NCBI GenBank assembly: GCA_025093985.1
Contig: JACAAK010000026.1
Coordinates: forward strand, 124,001-188,000
DNA length: 64,000 bases
Reading direction: 5' to 3'
Origin: Calvatia gigantea
Lineage: Eukaryota > Basidiomycota > Agaricomycetes > Agaricales > Lycoperdaceae
Made by a program: the position numbers and the translations under genes
The notes under the pieces: generated by a model
Databases searched by the model: none
What the model saw: the letters and a program-made list of their open reading frames with translations, nothing else
What the model was told of the DNA's origin: nothing
In this document: in pieces, positions 12,257 to 22,589 of the stretch
Position numbering within the stretch: the stretch's first letter is position 1
How the letters are laid out: each line of letters begins with the position of its first letter

Positions 12257-13260
12257 ATCCGGTTTGGAGGGGGAGAGGAGATCGTGGTCGGGTTGGGGTG
12301 GACAATTAAGATGCGGTTGCTTGGGAGACATTGCTAGTATCTTTTGGTTTACTTGGCTGAGTTTTCCTGATTTGCCTTTTAAGGTCCTCCGACTTTGTGG
12401 TACTCCGTACCTCTCGGGCTTTTGTAATTGACGCTTCCAGTATTTCTTCTAGATCTTTCGGAATAGAATTAACCCCTTCCTTTCGTTTTTTCCCGGACTT
12501 CTTCCACTTCGTATTCTTCATGTTATACATTGGTTCGGGCGGGGCTTTTTATGGATGGAATAATCTTTTGTCACAGGGTTACAGTGTTGTAAGACATTGG
12601 ATGGCCTCTCTGATCCCACGCTATGCCGCTCTCCTATTTTTCCTAATTCGGAAAGGCCATACCTTTTATGCTAGCTTTTTATATGTTGGTAGGATTGGTT
12701 TTTCTAGCTACTTCATCATGTCTATATGTCCTCGTACTTGCTCTATTTGTCATTTATCTTTGTTATATATCCTCGCAGTCCGCAACCTCTCCTATCCAGT
12801 GTTGCTGCAACTAAGCTAGGAATGTTGAGTGGATTTTTTTCTTTCAAGTTGTGTCTACGCGTGAGTTCCCTGAGTAAGGCTTCTTAATTAATCCTAATCG
12901 CCTGGGACCATTTAGCCCGCAATCCCTGCTGTTCGATACCTGGCAATCGACTGCTATTAATCCTTACTTTCTCGTCGGAAACATTGTCGCCCTTATAGAC
13001 CTTCAACCCAGCTTGACAGTTCGCCCGGAATCGATGCAACTAGGTCCGTGCGGTTGCAAAGCATTCCAGTCTTTCGATTGTAATGCATGGTTCTTGCTAT
13101 TTTATAGGAAACTATTCGCTTCTAGCTATGACCGCACTTCACTATTAATTCCCCTATTATCTTACCTCTCCCGTATACCAATACCGTCTCATCTTCTCTT
13201 CCCTCTTCCCCTTGCCAGGTCGTTCATAAGCTCGCAACCCTATCCTTTCTCTGGATCTAT
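12257..13260 (-). pseudogene. Indel-rich fragment of a Gypsy pol/ORF3
   Basis: The sequence follows G2 from about 16785 to about 17500 or beyond (start of ORF3, chromodomain and integrase C-terminus), keeping words such as GGACTTCTTCCACTTCGTATTC and AATTCGGAAAGGC, but it carries small deletions and insertions every few tens of bases. No long open frame survives. It lacks LTRs and target duplications. It is either a fossil fragment or unpolished low-quality sequence. Confidence 0.65.
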
Positions 13261-13679
13261 TAGTTAATCCTAAGCTTTCCTACTCATTTTCCAGCTATCA
13301 GTCTATGTTTAGTCTATTTAATTGTACTACCAGTCCATCCTAATCTATCCAGTCTTATTATAGTTCATTATCTTGCTATCAATGTATCTTATCTCATATA
13401 TTTGCTATTAATCTGCATTGATGTTGAGAGTCACCTTATCAGTTAGTATTAGCCAAGTTAATCTCATTATCAGTTGTCATTAGTATATCCTATCTATTAT
13501 CAGTCTGTACTAATCTACTCAACTTCATTATCAGTTATTTATCAGTATATTATTATCGTGTTATCAGTCTATGTCAATCTACTCAACTTTATTATCAATC
13601 AATGTTAAGTTCCCTAGTTATCCTATTAGTAGTGTTAGCAAGGTTAGTCTCATTATCAGTTGTATCAGTATATCGTTAT

Positions 13680-14185
13680 CTCCTCACTCAGTATCCACTC
13701 ATGCCGTAAAATCGAGCCATAATCCAATTTGTCTACACCTTCAAACTGATCATAAACACCCAAGCTACAGTTCCCCAAGGGATTGGTGTTCAAAATTGTG
13801 TCGATCTTAGGATGCAATGGCTGTTCGATGTGTAATGAGGATCGTACATCGTCCAAGCCTATGAAACCACCTTCCCAATTAGATATCCCTTAATACTCGA
13901 CCCATGCAACTCACCTCATTCGCTTTTCCACTCCTCCCCTTCCCCAAGACTCATAACATCACATGTCTAGTCCTTTTACTCGGGTCCGTTAACCGGGGTC
14001 ACTTTGATGCAGCAGAGCTCATGATAATCAAAGGTATGCACTTGAGCAGTCGGCGTTAAACATCTCTTTTCATCGTGAGTCGACATTAATCTGGTAGCAT
14101 GTATGATCCAATATATTCCATTTGTTACCGTTCGTGGTCATGGAACTCATCATTCTACAAAGTCTTTTATCCATGCCGTTCAGTC
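13680..14185. other. Unassigned 500-bp segment
   Basis: This stretch replaces the middle of the tandem-repeat array present in H1. It matches nothing else seen in the window, is less AT-rich than the Helitron DNA around it, and has no convincing coding frame. It may be captured host DNA or an assembly join. Confidence 0.4.
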
Positions 14186-14959
14186 TATACCATTCTACTC
14201 AGTTTTATTATCAGTCTATGTTAATGTATAATTATCTTATCAACAATCTTTGGCTAACCTGATAATATGGCCAGCCCTCAGATATTAGAGAGTAAGGATT
14301 TTACACCATATGGGTTGTTGAATTTTGTTATGGACTGGATATTGGTCTGCCAAAGCACCAAGGTGGCAGTGTTTGATGCAGTGGCAGTGTTTTTGATGCA
14401 AAGAATGTAAGAAGGGAACAACTTTTGCTTAGTCAGTTCTGACAAATGCTGTGTAAAAATGGCACAGGATTACCAATTCTGACAAATGCTGACTAAAATT
14501 TGTCAGCCTACACCATTGTCCCCCTCTTATGGCCCCCCAGAAGCCCCCAGACACCCTATTATTCCCCTCTATATAGACTAGGCCAGATTCTGTGCCTTCA
14601 GCACGGGTGGTACTTTAGTCCCTTTAGTTATTTTAATCTTTACAGTTATTCAACTCACAGTTTAACTTCATTAATTTTTCTCTTAGGATTACATCCATTT
14701 TCAGAGTACATATTCTACATAAAACATGACAAGTTAATTACATACAGAATTGGTTACAACATCCAAATTATACTTTGTCATTGTATTTTCAATTATTATT
14801 TTTCTTTATCTTTGTATTTTACTCTAAACATCCATGTAATACTAACACAAAATTTAATGCACTTACACTATAACTTCAATAACTTTAAAAATAAGAGTAA
14901 CTGAGAACACAAAACTACTATCCATACTGAAGTACCTCCTGTGCCAATATAATTACCTT

Positions 14960-15290
14960 ATCAGCCTTGTTATCAGTTAGTTATCAGCCTATGTCAATCT
15001 ACTTTGTTTTTCAATCAGCCTATATTGATGTATAGAGTTACCTTATCAGCTAGTGTTAGCCAAGTTCATTTTATTATCAGTTTATCATCAGTTGCTATCT
15101 TACTGTCAGTAAATCCTTATCTACTATCAGTCTATATCAGTCTACTCAGTTTTATAATCAGCCTATGTTATATTATCCTTATCTGCTATCAGTCCATGTC
15201 AGTCTACTCAGTTTTATAATCAGCCTATATTATATTATCCTTATCTGCTATTACCCAGTGTTAGTCTACTCAATTTTATAATTAGCCTAT
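14960..15290. repeat. Tandem repeats in H3, left block
   Basis: Units of the same AT-rich family as in H1 (CAGCCTATGTCAATCTACT, TTATCAGCTAGTGTTAGCC). The sequence just before the solo LTR is nearly the same as at 31640-31837 in H4. Confidence 0.75.
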
Positions 15291-15366
15291 ATTATTAGAT
15301 TTATATCTTAGTGTTATCAATTCCCCCAACTGTAACCTGACCAGTGTATATATGAATGTATCTCTC

Positions 15367-15539
15367 TGTTGTGGATTTCACAGTCCCCATCACACTACTG
15401 TACTCATTTCTGTTTCATATTCATTATGCACCTGTTTCACCTATCTTAGTCCCAGCAATCTCTGAGCCTTGACTCATATGCTATCACACCATTGTCACCA
15501 GATGTTTCACATAGTAACTCTATCCATTCAACTGGATAA
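15367..15539 (+). repeat. Solo LTR in H3, left part
   Basis: Begins TGTTGTGGATTTCAC and is split after ...CTGGATAA by insertion of G2; it continues at 21932. The combined length is 308 bp. The flanks CTCTC and CTTTC could be a mutated 5-bp target duplication. The same LTR with the same flanks sits in H4 at 31838-32145. Confidence 0.88.
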
Positions 15540-15848
15540 TGTTACGACCTTAGTCAGTTTAGACCTCAGGTTGCAGCTCTGGCTAAGTCTTGAGGGCGAG
15601 TAAGGGAAAGAGAACAGAAGGTGGTTAAGCGTACCGAATACAACAGGGTGTATGTACGCTTAAATACATCTAGAGCTTATCCGGTTGAACGGATGGAGTA
15701 ACTACATGAAATGTCCGGTCAAGGCGTGGTAGTTAGTACGAGTCATATCTTCGGAGAACGCCGGACTAGAATAGCTGAAACGGGTACACAGATAGTTAGC
15801 AATGTAGAATAGCACGGAACTCGTTATGATCGGTGGAAACTCATAACA
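15540..15848 (-). repeat. 3' LTR of G2
   Basis: Read on the plus strand as TGTTACGACC...CTCATAACA. It abuts a short pyrimidine-rich stretch (ACCCTCC on the plus strand), which is the polypurine tract on the element strand. Confidence 0.93.
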
Positions 15849-15866
15849 ATACCCTCCGATTAGACT

Positions 15867-16853
15867 TCATGCCTCAGGAAGTTCGTCGAACTCTCCATTG
15901 ACTACGGCTGCGGTGAGGGCTTTCTTGGTGGCCCCGATGAGGTACTTTCCTTCGTTGGAGCGTGCGAAGAAGACGGGCAAGTGGCTGCGGCCATCTTGAC
16001 GGATAGGGACTGGGACTCCGTTGAAGGGGAACTCGGTGATGGTTGAGTTGTCCCAATAGCTCTTGACTATCGCTTTCCAATAATGTTGGTCCTTTTCTTG
16101 GCCTGGTAGTACACTGCGGAATCTTGTTGGCGGGAGAAAAACCGATACGATCTGTGGTGGGGTGATGGTCTTTATGAATCGTTGGAGTGCATTGACTTCT
16201 TCCTTCATTGAGACGGTGGTTTCTTCATCCATGGGTGTGTCTGCTCGTTTGGTTGGTGGGGAACGGATGGTGGTGTGTAGGTCAGCGAGAGTGATTCCGA
16301 TGCGCGTAACGAGTTGATCGATGTCTGGGTCTTCCGTGGTCTTGTCACGTCCTAGTAGGTTCATAGCGACGTCTGCGAGTTCTAGGAAGATGTCGGCGAT
16401 ATCGAGGTGGTTGAAAACCTCTAGAGCGAGGTCAACACGGTTCTGAAGGCTGTGAACTCGATTCTGTTCGCTAGGTGTGAGGGTGGATAATTCTAATGCG
16501 TGGAAGATGGCGGGAATGTGCTGGCTAGTGGAGGACGACGCGTTGGCAAATCCGGCGTACATGTCCGCGAAAGTGATGCAAGCGGTAGTGAGGGTGATGT
16601 GGCGGTTTACTGCGAGTCGTTTGTTTTGGGCCGTGATTGTTTCTACTTCATCGTTTGTGGCTTTGTTGACATCTTTGAGGAGGGCCTCAAGGAGTCCTTG
16701 TGCTGGGGACAGGGTGGTTGCGAGGTTGTAACGGGTGCCTTGGGGTGCGGGTGCTTGGCTGTTGCCTGGTTTTGGGAGGGGGACTGAGGAGATCGTGGTC
16801 GGGTTGGGGTGGACGAGGGAGTTGATAGAGATGCGGTTGGCTTGGGAGGACAT
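15867..16853 (-). CDS. G2 ORF3, unknown protein downstream of pol
   Basis: 328 codons, starting six bases after the pol stop (TAGCCAAACATG) and ending ELPEA about 18 bases before the 3' LTR. It is colinear with ORF3 of G1 and G3 over its full length. It is a soluble-looking protein with a Ser/Pro-rich N-terminus, a central probably helical region including NHLDIADIFLELADVAMNLL, an acidic stretch (MDEETTVSMKEEVNAL), and a conserved C-terminal block with SVFLPP and NEGKYLIGATKKAL. No signal peptide, membrane segment, zinc motif or catalytic signature is visible. The family was not recognised and no function is proposed beyond a role in the element life cycle (inference from conservation in three copies). 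Confidence 0.9.
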   Translation of the reverse strand: MSSQANRISINSLVHPNPTTISSVPLPKPGNSQAPAPQGTRYNLATTLSPAQGLLEALLKDVNKATNDEVETITAQNKRLAVNRHITLTTACITFADMYAGFANASSSTSQHIPAIFHALELSTLTPSEQNRVHSLQNRVDLALEVFNHLDIADIFLELADVAMNLLGRDKTTEDPDIDQLVTRIGITLADLHTTIRSPPTKRADTPMDEETTVSMKEEVNALQRFIKTITPPQIVSVFLPPTRFRSVLPGQEKDQHYWKAIVKSYWDNSTITEFPFNGVPVPIRQDGRSHLPVFFARSNEGKYLIGATKKALTAAVVNGEFDELPEA

Positions 16854-16859
16854 GTTTGG

Positions 16860-19800
16860 CTAGTATCTTCGTCTGGGGTTTGACTTGGCTGATGTTTTCC
16901 TGGATTTCTTGCCCCCCTTTTTATAGGTATCCTCCGGATGCCTTTTGTGGTACTCCGCTATCGCGTCTCGGGCGTTTTGTAAATTTGACTCCGCTGTCCA
17001 CGTATCTTCTTCATTACTGTATCCTTTCCAGTGAATAAGGAATTGATATCCCCTTCCTTTTCGTTGTTTTCCTCGGACTTCTTCCACTTCGTATTCCTCT
17101 TCATTGTTGATGATCATTGGTTCGGGCGCTGGTGCTTCTTTCTGGATGTGGAATGATGTCTTTTGTGCCAGGGTTAATAGCTGTTCGTTAAACACATCAT
17201 GGATGGCCCATCCTTCTGGTATCGCCAGCCGATATGCCGCTTCTCCTATTTTTTCCTTAATTCGGAAAGGCCCATACCTTTTTTGGCCTAGCTTCTTTGA
17301 TGATTGATTGGTATGGATGTTGGTGTTTTCTAGCCATACTTCATCATTGATCTGATATGTCCTCGTGTTCATCTTGCTGTTATCGTGTGTCCGTTTCATC
17401 TTTTGTTGATATGATCGTAGCGCGGAAGTGGCATTGTCTCTTGCATTCTGGAGCTGTTTTAGGAACTCCGTACTGCTAGGGTTGTTCGTCGTTCCATTTT
17501 CCTTTCCTTTCCAGGGGTGTCTTCCATAGTTCAGGTAGAACGGCGTCATCTGAGTTCCAGTGTGCTTCTTGTCATTGTATTGGAATTCAGCCATGGGTAG
17601 CCATTTTGCCCAGTCGTTTTGGTCGTAGTTACAGTATATCCTCAGGTATGTTTCGACTTCTCTGTTAATCCTTTCTGTTTGTCCGTCGGTCTGTGGGTGA
17701 TAGGCCGTTGATAGGTTTCGTTCTATCCCTAGTCCTTTGAACAGTTCGCCGGTGAATTCGGATGCAAACTGTGGTCCTCGGTCGCTAAGGACTTTCCTCG
17801 GTATTCCGTGTAGCTTCCATATTTCATCTCGGTAGTGCTGTGCTAGTTCTTTTGAGGAAACATCCGTTCTTGTTGCTATGAGTCGTATCATTTTTGAGAA
17901 TCGGTCGACAATGACTAGGATAGCGTCCTTTCCTTCTGATTCGGGTAGTAGCCCAATGAGGTCGATGCTTACTTCTTCCCATGGACCATTGGGGATGGGA
18001 AGCGGGTGCAGAGGTGTCTTCAGAGGTGTCTTGTGTGGCTTATTTCGTTGACAGTTTTGGCATCCTCTGATGTACTTTTGAACGTCCGTTCGGATTGCTG
18101 GCCACCAGTAGTCTCTGGTTATTAATTCGATCATTCGGTGTTGTCCCGGGTGTCCTGCGTCAGGTGCGTCATGGTACTGGTGTAGTACTTCTTCTCTGAG
18201 TGTTGGTTCAGGCGGTACGTACATGCTGGCATTTTTGTAGATTATTCCATCGTGTTCGGTGATGTTGGGGTCTTGGTCGCGTATTTTTTGGATGATGGTT
18301 GTTTCTCGTCCTTTGTTCGCCTTGATTCGTTCCTTGAGGGTGGGTTCCATAAATACTTCGGCGCGGAGTAAGATGGTTCCTTCCGATGGTTCGTCGTTCG
18401 TTAGCCAAGTGTCTCGGATCATGGTGACTAGCTTCTCTTCTTCCTGTTCTGGCTCTTGGTAGATTCTGGAGAGGAGATCCGCTTTTGTGTTTGTTTTCCC
18501 TGGTACATGGCGCAGTGTGAAGTCGTAGTCTTGTAACCATAGGTACCATCTCGCTTGTCGGCCGTTTAGTTTTTGGGGTTCCCTGTAGTATTTCAGGTTT
18601 TCATGGTCGGTCCAAATTTCGAACTTCTCTTCTGCGTCTAGTAGGTAATGTCGCCATTCCTTTAGTGCATGCATGATGGCCAATAGTTCTTTGTCGTAGA
18701 TTTCATAATTTCGTTCTGCTGGTGATAGTGTGCGGGATGTGAATGCGATTGGGTGCCATTTCGAATTTTGTTCCTGTGAGAGTACACCCCCTAGTACGTA
18801 GTTTGATGCATCGACTTCTACCCGGAATTGACCTTTTCTCTGGGGTAGTGTTAAGGTGGGTTCTTCTGTGATTCGTTGCTTTAGTTCGTCAAACGCCGAT
18901 TGTTGTTCCTCTTTCCATTCCCACTCCTCTGAACCCTTCAGTTTGTTTAATGGGGCCGCTATCTTGCTGAAGTTCTTTATAAATCGGCGGTAGTAGTTGG
19001 CAAACCCAAGGAATCTTTCTATTCCTTTCTTGTTGTGCGGTTGGGGCCATTCTCGTACCGATTTTACTTTTTCGGTCTCCATTTCAATGCGTCCGTGTCC
19101 TACTGTTACTCCTAACATTGGGATTTCTTCGGCGTCAAAGATGCATTTGGATCGTTTGAAGCACAGGTTGTGTTCGGCTGCTCTTTCTAGGAACCGGATG
19201 GTTCGTTCTTGCAATTGTTCTTTGGTGTCTCCCGGGATTGCGAAGTTGTCCATATAGTTCACTATGTCTCTGTCGCGTAACAGATCTCGGAAGATGCTCG
19301 CCATCATTCTTGAGAACGTTCCAGGTGAATTACTAAGACCGAAGAACATCACTGTAGGTTCAAATAGCCCTTCGTTGGTTAGGAAGGCTGCTTTCCACTC
19401 GTCTCCTTCCTTGATTCGGACGTTGTTGTAACCCCAAATGATGTCCAGTTTGTTGAAGTATTTGGCTTTTCCTAATTTGTCAATGACCTCTCCGATTCGA
19501 GGTAGCGGTGTTTTGTCCTTGATGACTACGTTATTCAATCGTCGGTAATCTTGGATGAGTCGTTTTGAGCCATCCTTTTTCGGAATGAAAAAGGTGGGCG
19601 CAGCATATGGTGATTTCAATGGTCGTATTCGTCCTGACTCGAGGTTTTCTTTAACAAATGTCTTGAGCTCGTCCTGTTCCTTGATCGTCATGTTGTAAGT
19701 TCCTGCATTGATTTCTTTGGGTGCGTCTTCTGTTAGGACTATCTCATGGTCCCATTCTGTTCGTTCAGGTAACTTGTCGAATGTAGTTTTGTTGAACAAA

Positions 19801-20474
19801 TGTGTGAATGGCCGTACGTAGTCTGGCAGGTCTGATGGTTCGGTGGGATCGGGTTCTTCTTCCTCTTCCCATATATCCTCGGTAGTGGTCATGCTTCGGA
19901 CTTTGTCTGTTACCTGAATGTTTTGGTGTGGGACTCTGCAGTCCTTTGGGCATCGATTGAACTTTATTTCTCCTGTTTGCCAGTTGACTTCTGGGTTGTG
20001 TTTGATGAGCCAGTCGTGTCCTAGGAATACTTCTGCTCTGTCTTGGAGTTGCACGACCGACGCTTCGATTGTCTCTTTGTGTCCTTCAATTTCCATGTGT
20101 ATGGTTGCCTTTTCCGTGACTTTTCCTCCTTGGTTTGCCGTGCCGTCCGCGTTAAGTACCGTGATTTCTTGTCCTAATTTTTCTGTGGGGATTTTTTCTT
20201 CGTCTACCAGTCTTTTGCTGATGCTACTGGTGGTGCATCCTGAGTCGACTATGGTGTTTACTGTTATTCTTTTTGTCGGGGTTTGGATTTTTCCTTTTAG
20301 GTTTAGTTCGCGCTTTCGTTTCTGAGGAATCGTGTAATATTCTTCTGATATCCTAGATACAAGTTTCTTGACTCTCGAGGTAGCGCCTACTCGGAGTCTC
20401 CGGAAAAATCCTGGTGTTCCTCTAGTTTTGCTTCGTCCATTGCTCGGATCTGTACTTTCTTTGGTGCGGTGCAT
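16860..20474 (-). CDS. pol: G2 pol polyprotein, full frame, altered RT active site
   Basis: An open frame of 1204 codons without stops; the true N-terminus is probably reached by -1 frameshifting from gag, so the first residues are nominal. Protease has DSG at about 77-79. Reverse transcriptase spans about 270-450, with Asp344 in KLDIIWGY, and the box at 407-410 reads YMDN where G1 and G3 have YMDD (codon 19245-19247). RNase H has EVDAS (553-557), KELLAI and WTDHEN. Integrase has GHPGQHR and CQNC, then Asp838, Asp898 (SDRGPQF) and Glu934 (QTERIN). A chromodomain (WKGYSNEEDTW) lies near the C-terminus. The Asp-to-Asn change is expected to abolish polymerisation, so this copy is probably non-autonomous despite its open frame. 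Confidence 0.93.
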   Translation of the reverse strand: MHRTKESTDPSNGRSKTRGTPGFFRRLRVGATSRVKKLVSRISEEYYTIPQKRKRELNLKGKIQTPTKRITVNTIVDSGCTTSSISKRLVDEEKIPTEKLGQEITVLNADGTANQGGKVTEKATIHMEIEGHKETIEASVVQLQDRAEVFLGHDWLIKHNPEVNWQTGEIKFNRCPKDCRVPHQNIQVTDKVRSMTTTEDIWEEEEEPDPTEPSDLPDYVRPFTHLFNKTTFDKLPERTEWDHEIVLTEDAPKEINAGTYNMTIKEQDELKTFVKENLESGRIRPLKSPYAAPTFFIPKKDGSKRLIQDYRRLNNVVIKDKTPLPRIGEVIDKLGKAKYFNKLDIIWGYNNVRIKEGDEWKAAFLTNEGLFEPTVMFFGLSNSPGTFSRMMASIFRDLLRDRDIVNYMDNFAIPGDTKEQLQERTIRFLERAAEHNLCFKRSKCIFDAEEIPMLGVTVGHGRIEMETEKVKSVREWPQPHNKKGIERFLGFANYYRRFIKNFSKIAAPLNKLKGSEEWEWKEEQQSAFDELKQRITEEPTLTLPQRKGQFRVEVDASNYVLGGVLSQEQNSKWHPIAFTSRTLSPAERNYEIYDKELLAIMHALKEWRHYLLDAEEKFEIWTDHENLKYYREPQKLNGRQARWYLWLQDYDFTLRHVPGKTNTKADLLSRIYQEPEQEEEKLVTMIRDTWLTNDEPSEGTILLRAEVFMEPTLKERIKANKGRETTIIQKIRDQDPNITEHDGIIYKNASMYVPPEPTLREEVLHQYHDAPDAGHPGQHRMIELITRDYWWPAIRTDVQKYIRGCQNCQRNKPHKTPLKTPLHPLPIPNGPWEEVSIDLIGLLPESEGKDAILVIVDRFSKMIRLIATRTDVSSKELAQHYRDEIWKLHGIPRKVLSDRGPQFASEFTGELFKGLGIERNLSTAYHPQTDGQTERINREVETYLRIYCNYDQNDWAKWLPMAEFQYNDKKHTGTQMTPFYLNYGRHPWKGKENGTTNNPSSTEFLKQLQNARDNATSALRSYQQKMKRTHDNSKMNTRTYQINDEVWLENTNIHTNQSSKKLGQKRYGPFRIKEKIGEAAYRLAIPEGWAIHDVFNEQLLTLAQKTSFHIQKEAPAPEPMIINNEEEYEVEEVRGKQRKGRGYQFLIHWKGYSNEEDTWTAESNLQNARDAIAEYHKRHPEDTYKKGGKKSRKTSAKSNPRRRY

Positions 20475-21535
20475 GCTTTAGCTATGTGGCCGATCTTGCC
20501 GCAGTTGTAGCACGTTAACCCTTTGGGTTTCTTGCAGTCCTTGGACATGTGTCCGAATATCCCGCAGTTGTAGCATTTGGGTTCCCCTTTTGCATTAAAC
20601 ATATGTCGCCTGCTTCCTATCTCCATGGGTTCTCCCATTCCTCCATAAGTAGTTCCCGAGTTAGTTTTCTTATCTCCTCGGTATTCGGATGCTTCGTATC
20701 CTTGTCCGACGGCTAGTATGGCTTCCTTCCATTCGGGGTATGTATCGGGTCGCGCGGCTGGAGGGTAGCCTGTGATGGTGTGGATAATATCTTGTCGGGC
20801 GTTTTTTCGCAACAGGAACATGGCGTGTCGGTTGTCAGTTTTTGCCTTGTTTTTCAGTACCTCGAATTCGATGAGGTAGTCGGCCGTGTTCCTATTCCCC
20901 TGTTTGAATTTCTCGATCTGCCATTCTGCCTTCGCATTCATGGCATCATCTGAGAAGGTTCATTTGAATTCTTCTGCAAAGACCTTCCAGTCTACAGAGT
21001 CTTCTCCTTCCAGGATTTGTGGTGCTTTCATTGCTGCATATGCTCCTGCTGTTCCTTCCCTCAGTCTGGCCAGGACTGCTATAGCTTTATCATCTGCCGT
21101 GCTAACTTTGTTGAATTTCATGAAGAGTGTCATGGCTCTCCACCAGTTGTCGAATTTGGTTCGTGTTCCATCAAAGAACCCTGGGTCGGGCACAAGCCCC
21201 TTTGTGCTAGGTGCTGTGGCGGGTGCGGTATTGTCTGTCATTTCTGATCCTCCTGATTCTGATTCTGTTTCGGTGTCTTGATTCTCCGGTTGTCCTAATT
21301 GTTCTTCTGCTATGTCGAGTTCGTCGAAGAGTTCTGATATAACTGTTTCTACTCCTGTTGGGTTTACTCCTTGTGTGGTTTCTCCGGGTTCGTTGCTTGT
21401 TACAACCGCTTCTGATGCAGGTACTTCGGGGTTCTCTGCTTCTTCGTCTGATGACTCGGTTTCGCTGTCTGTTTCAAGCTCGTCGTCTGTAACTTCAAGC
21501 TGCAGTTCTCTGTATTCGTCGGGGTTCGAGCTCAT
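20387..21535 (-). pseudogene. gag: G2 gag with a single in-frame stop
   Basis: 382 codons from MSSNPDEY to DFSGDSE. The N-terminal third is rich in Glu, Asp, Ser and Thr. The capsid region contains WWRAMTLFMKFNKVS, and two CCHC knuckles lie at about 321-334 and 342-355. A TGA at 20958-20960 interrupts EEFK-TFSDD; G1 has CGA (Arg) at this place, so one C-to-T change at a CpG inactivated the gene. Readthrough of a single TGA would give full-length Gag. The 3' end overlaps the pol frame by a T-run, GATTTTTCC, before the TAG. Confidence 0.92.
20389..20410 (-). promoter_or_regulatory. Candidate gag-pol -1 frameshift site (G2)
   Basis: The gag frame reads GAT TTT TCC GGA and the pol frame TTT TTC CGG, one base back. 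The T5 run followed closely by the gag TAG is identical in G1 (5523) and kept in G3 (55623). It is not a perfect X XXY YYZ heptamer, so the mechanism is inferred from frame geometry and conservation. Confidence 0.45.
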
Positions 21536-21616
21536 ATAATGGCTCCTGGGTTCGTCGTGGTTCGAGTCTTTTTCAACTCTGTTTCCTGCAAGGTGAGGTG
21601 ATGACGCTTAACCAAA

Positions 21617-21926
21617 TGTTACGACCTTAGTCAGTTTAGACCTCAGGTTGCAGCTCTGGCTAAGTCTTGAGGGCGAGTAAGGGAAAGAGAACAGAAGGTG
21701 GTTAAGCGTACCGAATACAACAGGGTGTATGTACGCTTAAATACATCTAGAGCTTATCCGGTTGAACTGGATGGAGTAACTACATGAAATGTCCGGTCAA
21801 GGCGTGGTAGTTAGTACGAGTCATATCTTCGGAGAACGCTGGACTAGAATAGCTGAAACGGGTACACAGATAGTTAGCAATGTAGAATAGTACGGAACTC
21901 GTTATGATCGGTGGAAACTCATAACA
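21617..21926 (-). repeat. 5' LTR of G2
   Basis: 310 bp; relative to the other LTR it has an extra T at 21768 (CTGG for CGG) and two C-to-T differences. On the element strand it is followed by TTTGGTTAAGCGTCATC, the candidate primer-binding site. Confidence 0.93.
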
Positions 21927-21931
21927 GATAA

Positions 21932-22066
21932 CCTTCTTGTATTTAAGTATACATACATCCTCCTGTATTCAGTATGCTTAACCACCTTTAGTTCTTCTTC
22001 CCTTACTTGCCCTCAAGTCTTAGCCTAAGTTGCAATCTGAGGTTTCACCCGACTAAGGTTGTAACA
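21932..22066 (+). repeat. Solo LTR in H3, right part
   Basis: Continues the LTR interrupted at 15539, from CCTTCTTGTATTTAAG to GGTTGTAACA, followed by CTTTCTCC. Confidence 0.88.
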
Positions 22067-22119
22067 CTTTCTCCTAATACTGTGTCCCTAAGAATACTTC
22101 CCAAGTAGTTGTTCTAGAA

Positions 22120-22540
22120 GTGTTGGAATCACCAGTATTAGCCAAGTTAATCTTATTATCAGTTGTTATCAGTACATTTTTATCTACTATCAGTCTATAC
22201 CAACCTACTCAACTTTATTATCAGTCAATGTTAACTTTTATAGTCACCTTATCAGCAATGTTAGCTGAGTTAGTCTTGTTATCAGTTTTTATCAGTACAT
22301 CCTTATCTGCTATCAGTCCATGCCAATTTAGTTAACTTTATTATCAGTCAATATTAACTTGTATAATTACCTTATCAGCTAGTGTTAGCCAAGTTAATCT
22401 CATTATCAGTTGTTATCTTACTATCAGTCCATTTTTATCTGCTATCAATCTACTCAACTTCATTATCAATCAATGTTAACTTATATAATCACCTTATCAG
22501 CTAGTGTTAGCCAACTTAATCTCATTATCAGTGGCCAGCC
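22120..22540. repeat. Tandem repeats in H3, right block
   Basis: Three to four units of the Helitron-associated 125-bp family, with the words TTAGCCAAGTTAATCT and TATCAGTTGTTATC. Confidence 0.78.
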
Positions 22541-22589
22541 TTCAGACATTAGAGAGTGGAAGAATGGACTAGTGGAAAGTTTTTTGCTT

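Larger units (their letters stand above)
12050..14577 (-). mobile_element. Helitron H2, non-autonomous, scrambled interior
   Basis: Starts at the junction with H1 (CTAGGCC hairpin end at 12050) and ends with the 5' TC at 14577, directly abutting H3. The body includes a 60-bp direct duplication, an indel-rich Gypsy fragment (12257-13260), a second copy of the H1 repeat region (13262-13680 matching 10823-11230), about 500 bp of unassigned sequence (13680-14185), and a near-perfect copy of the H1 5' region (14185-14577 matching 11645-12049). Confidence 0.7.
15540..21926 (-). mobile_element. Gypsy element G2, nearly intact
   Basis: Full-length element of 6387 bp with LTRs of 309 bp (15540-15848) and 310 bp (21617-21926), which differ by two substitutions and one inserted T. 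It is flanked by the target duplication GATAA (15535-15539 and 21927-21931). The unoccupied target is preserved in H4 at 32006-32010. Gene order on the minus strand is gag, pol, ORF3. Only one nonsense change is seen, in gag, but the reverse transcriptase catalytic motif is altered. It is the youngest-looking Gypsy copy here. Confidence 0.95.
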
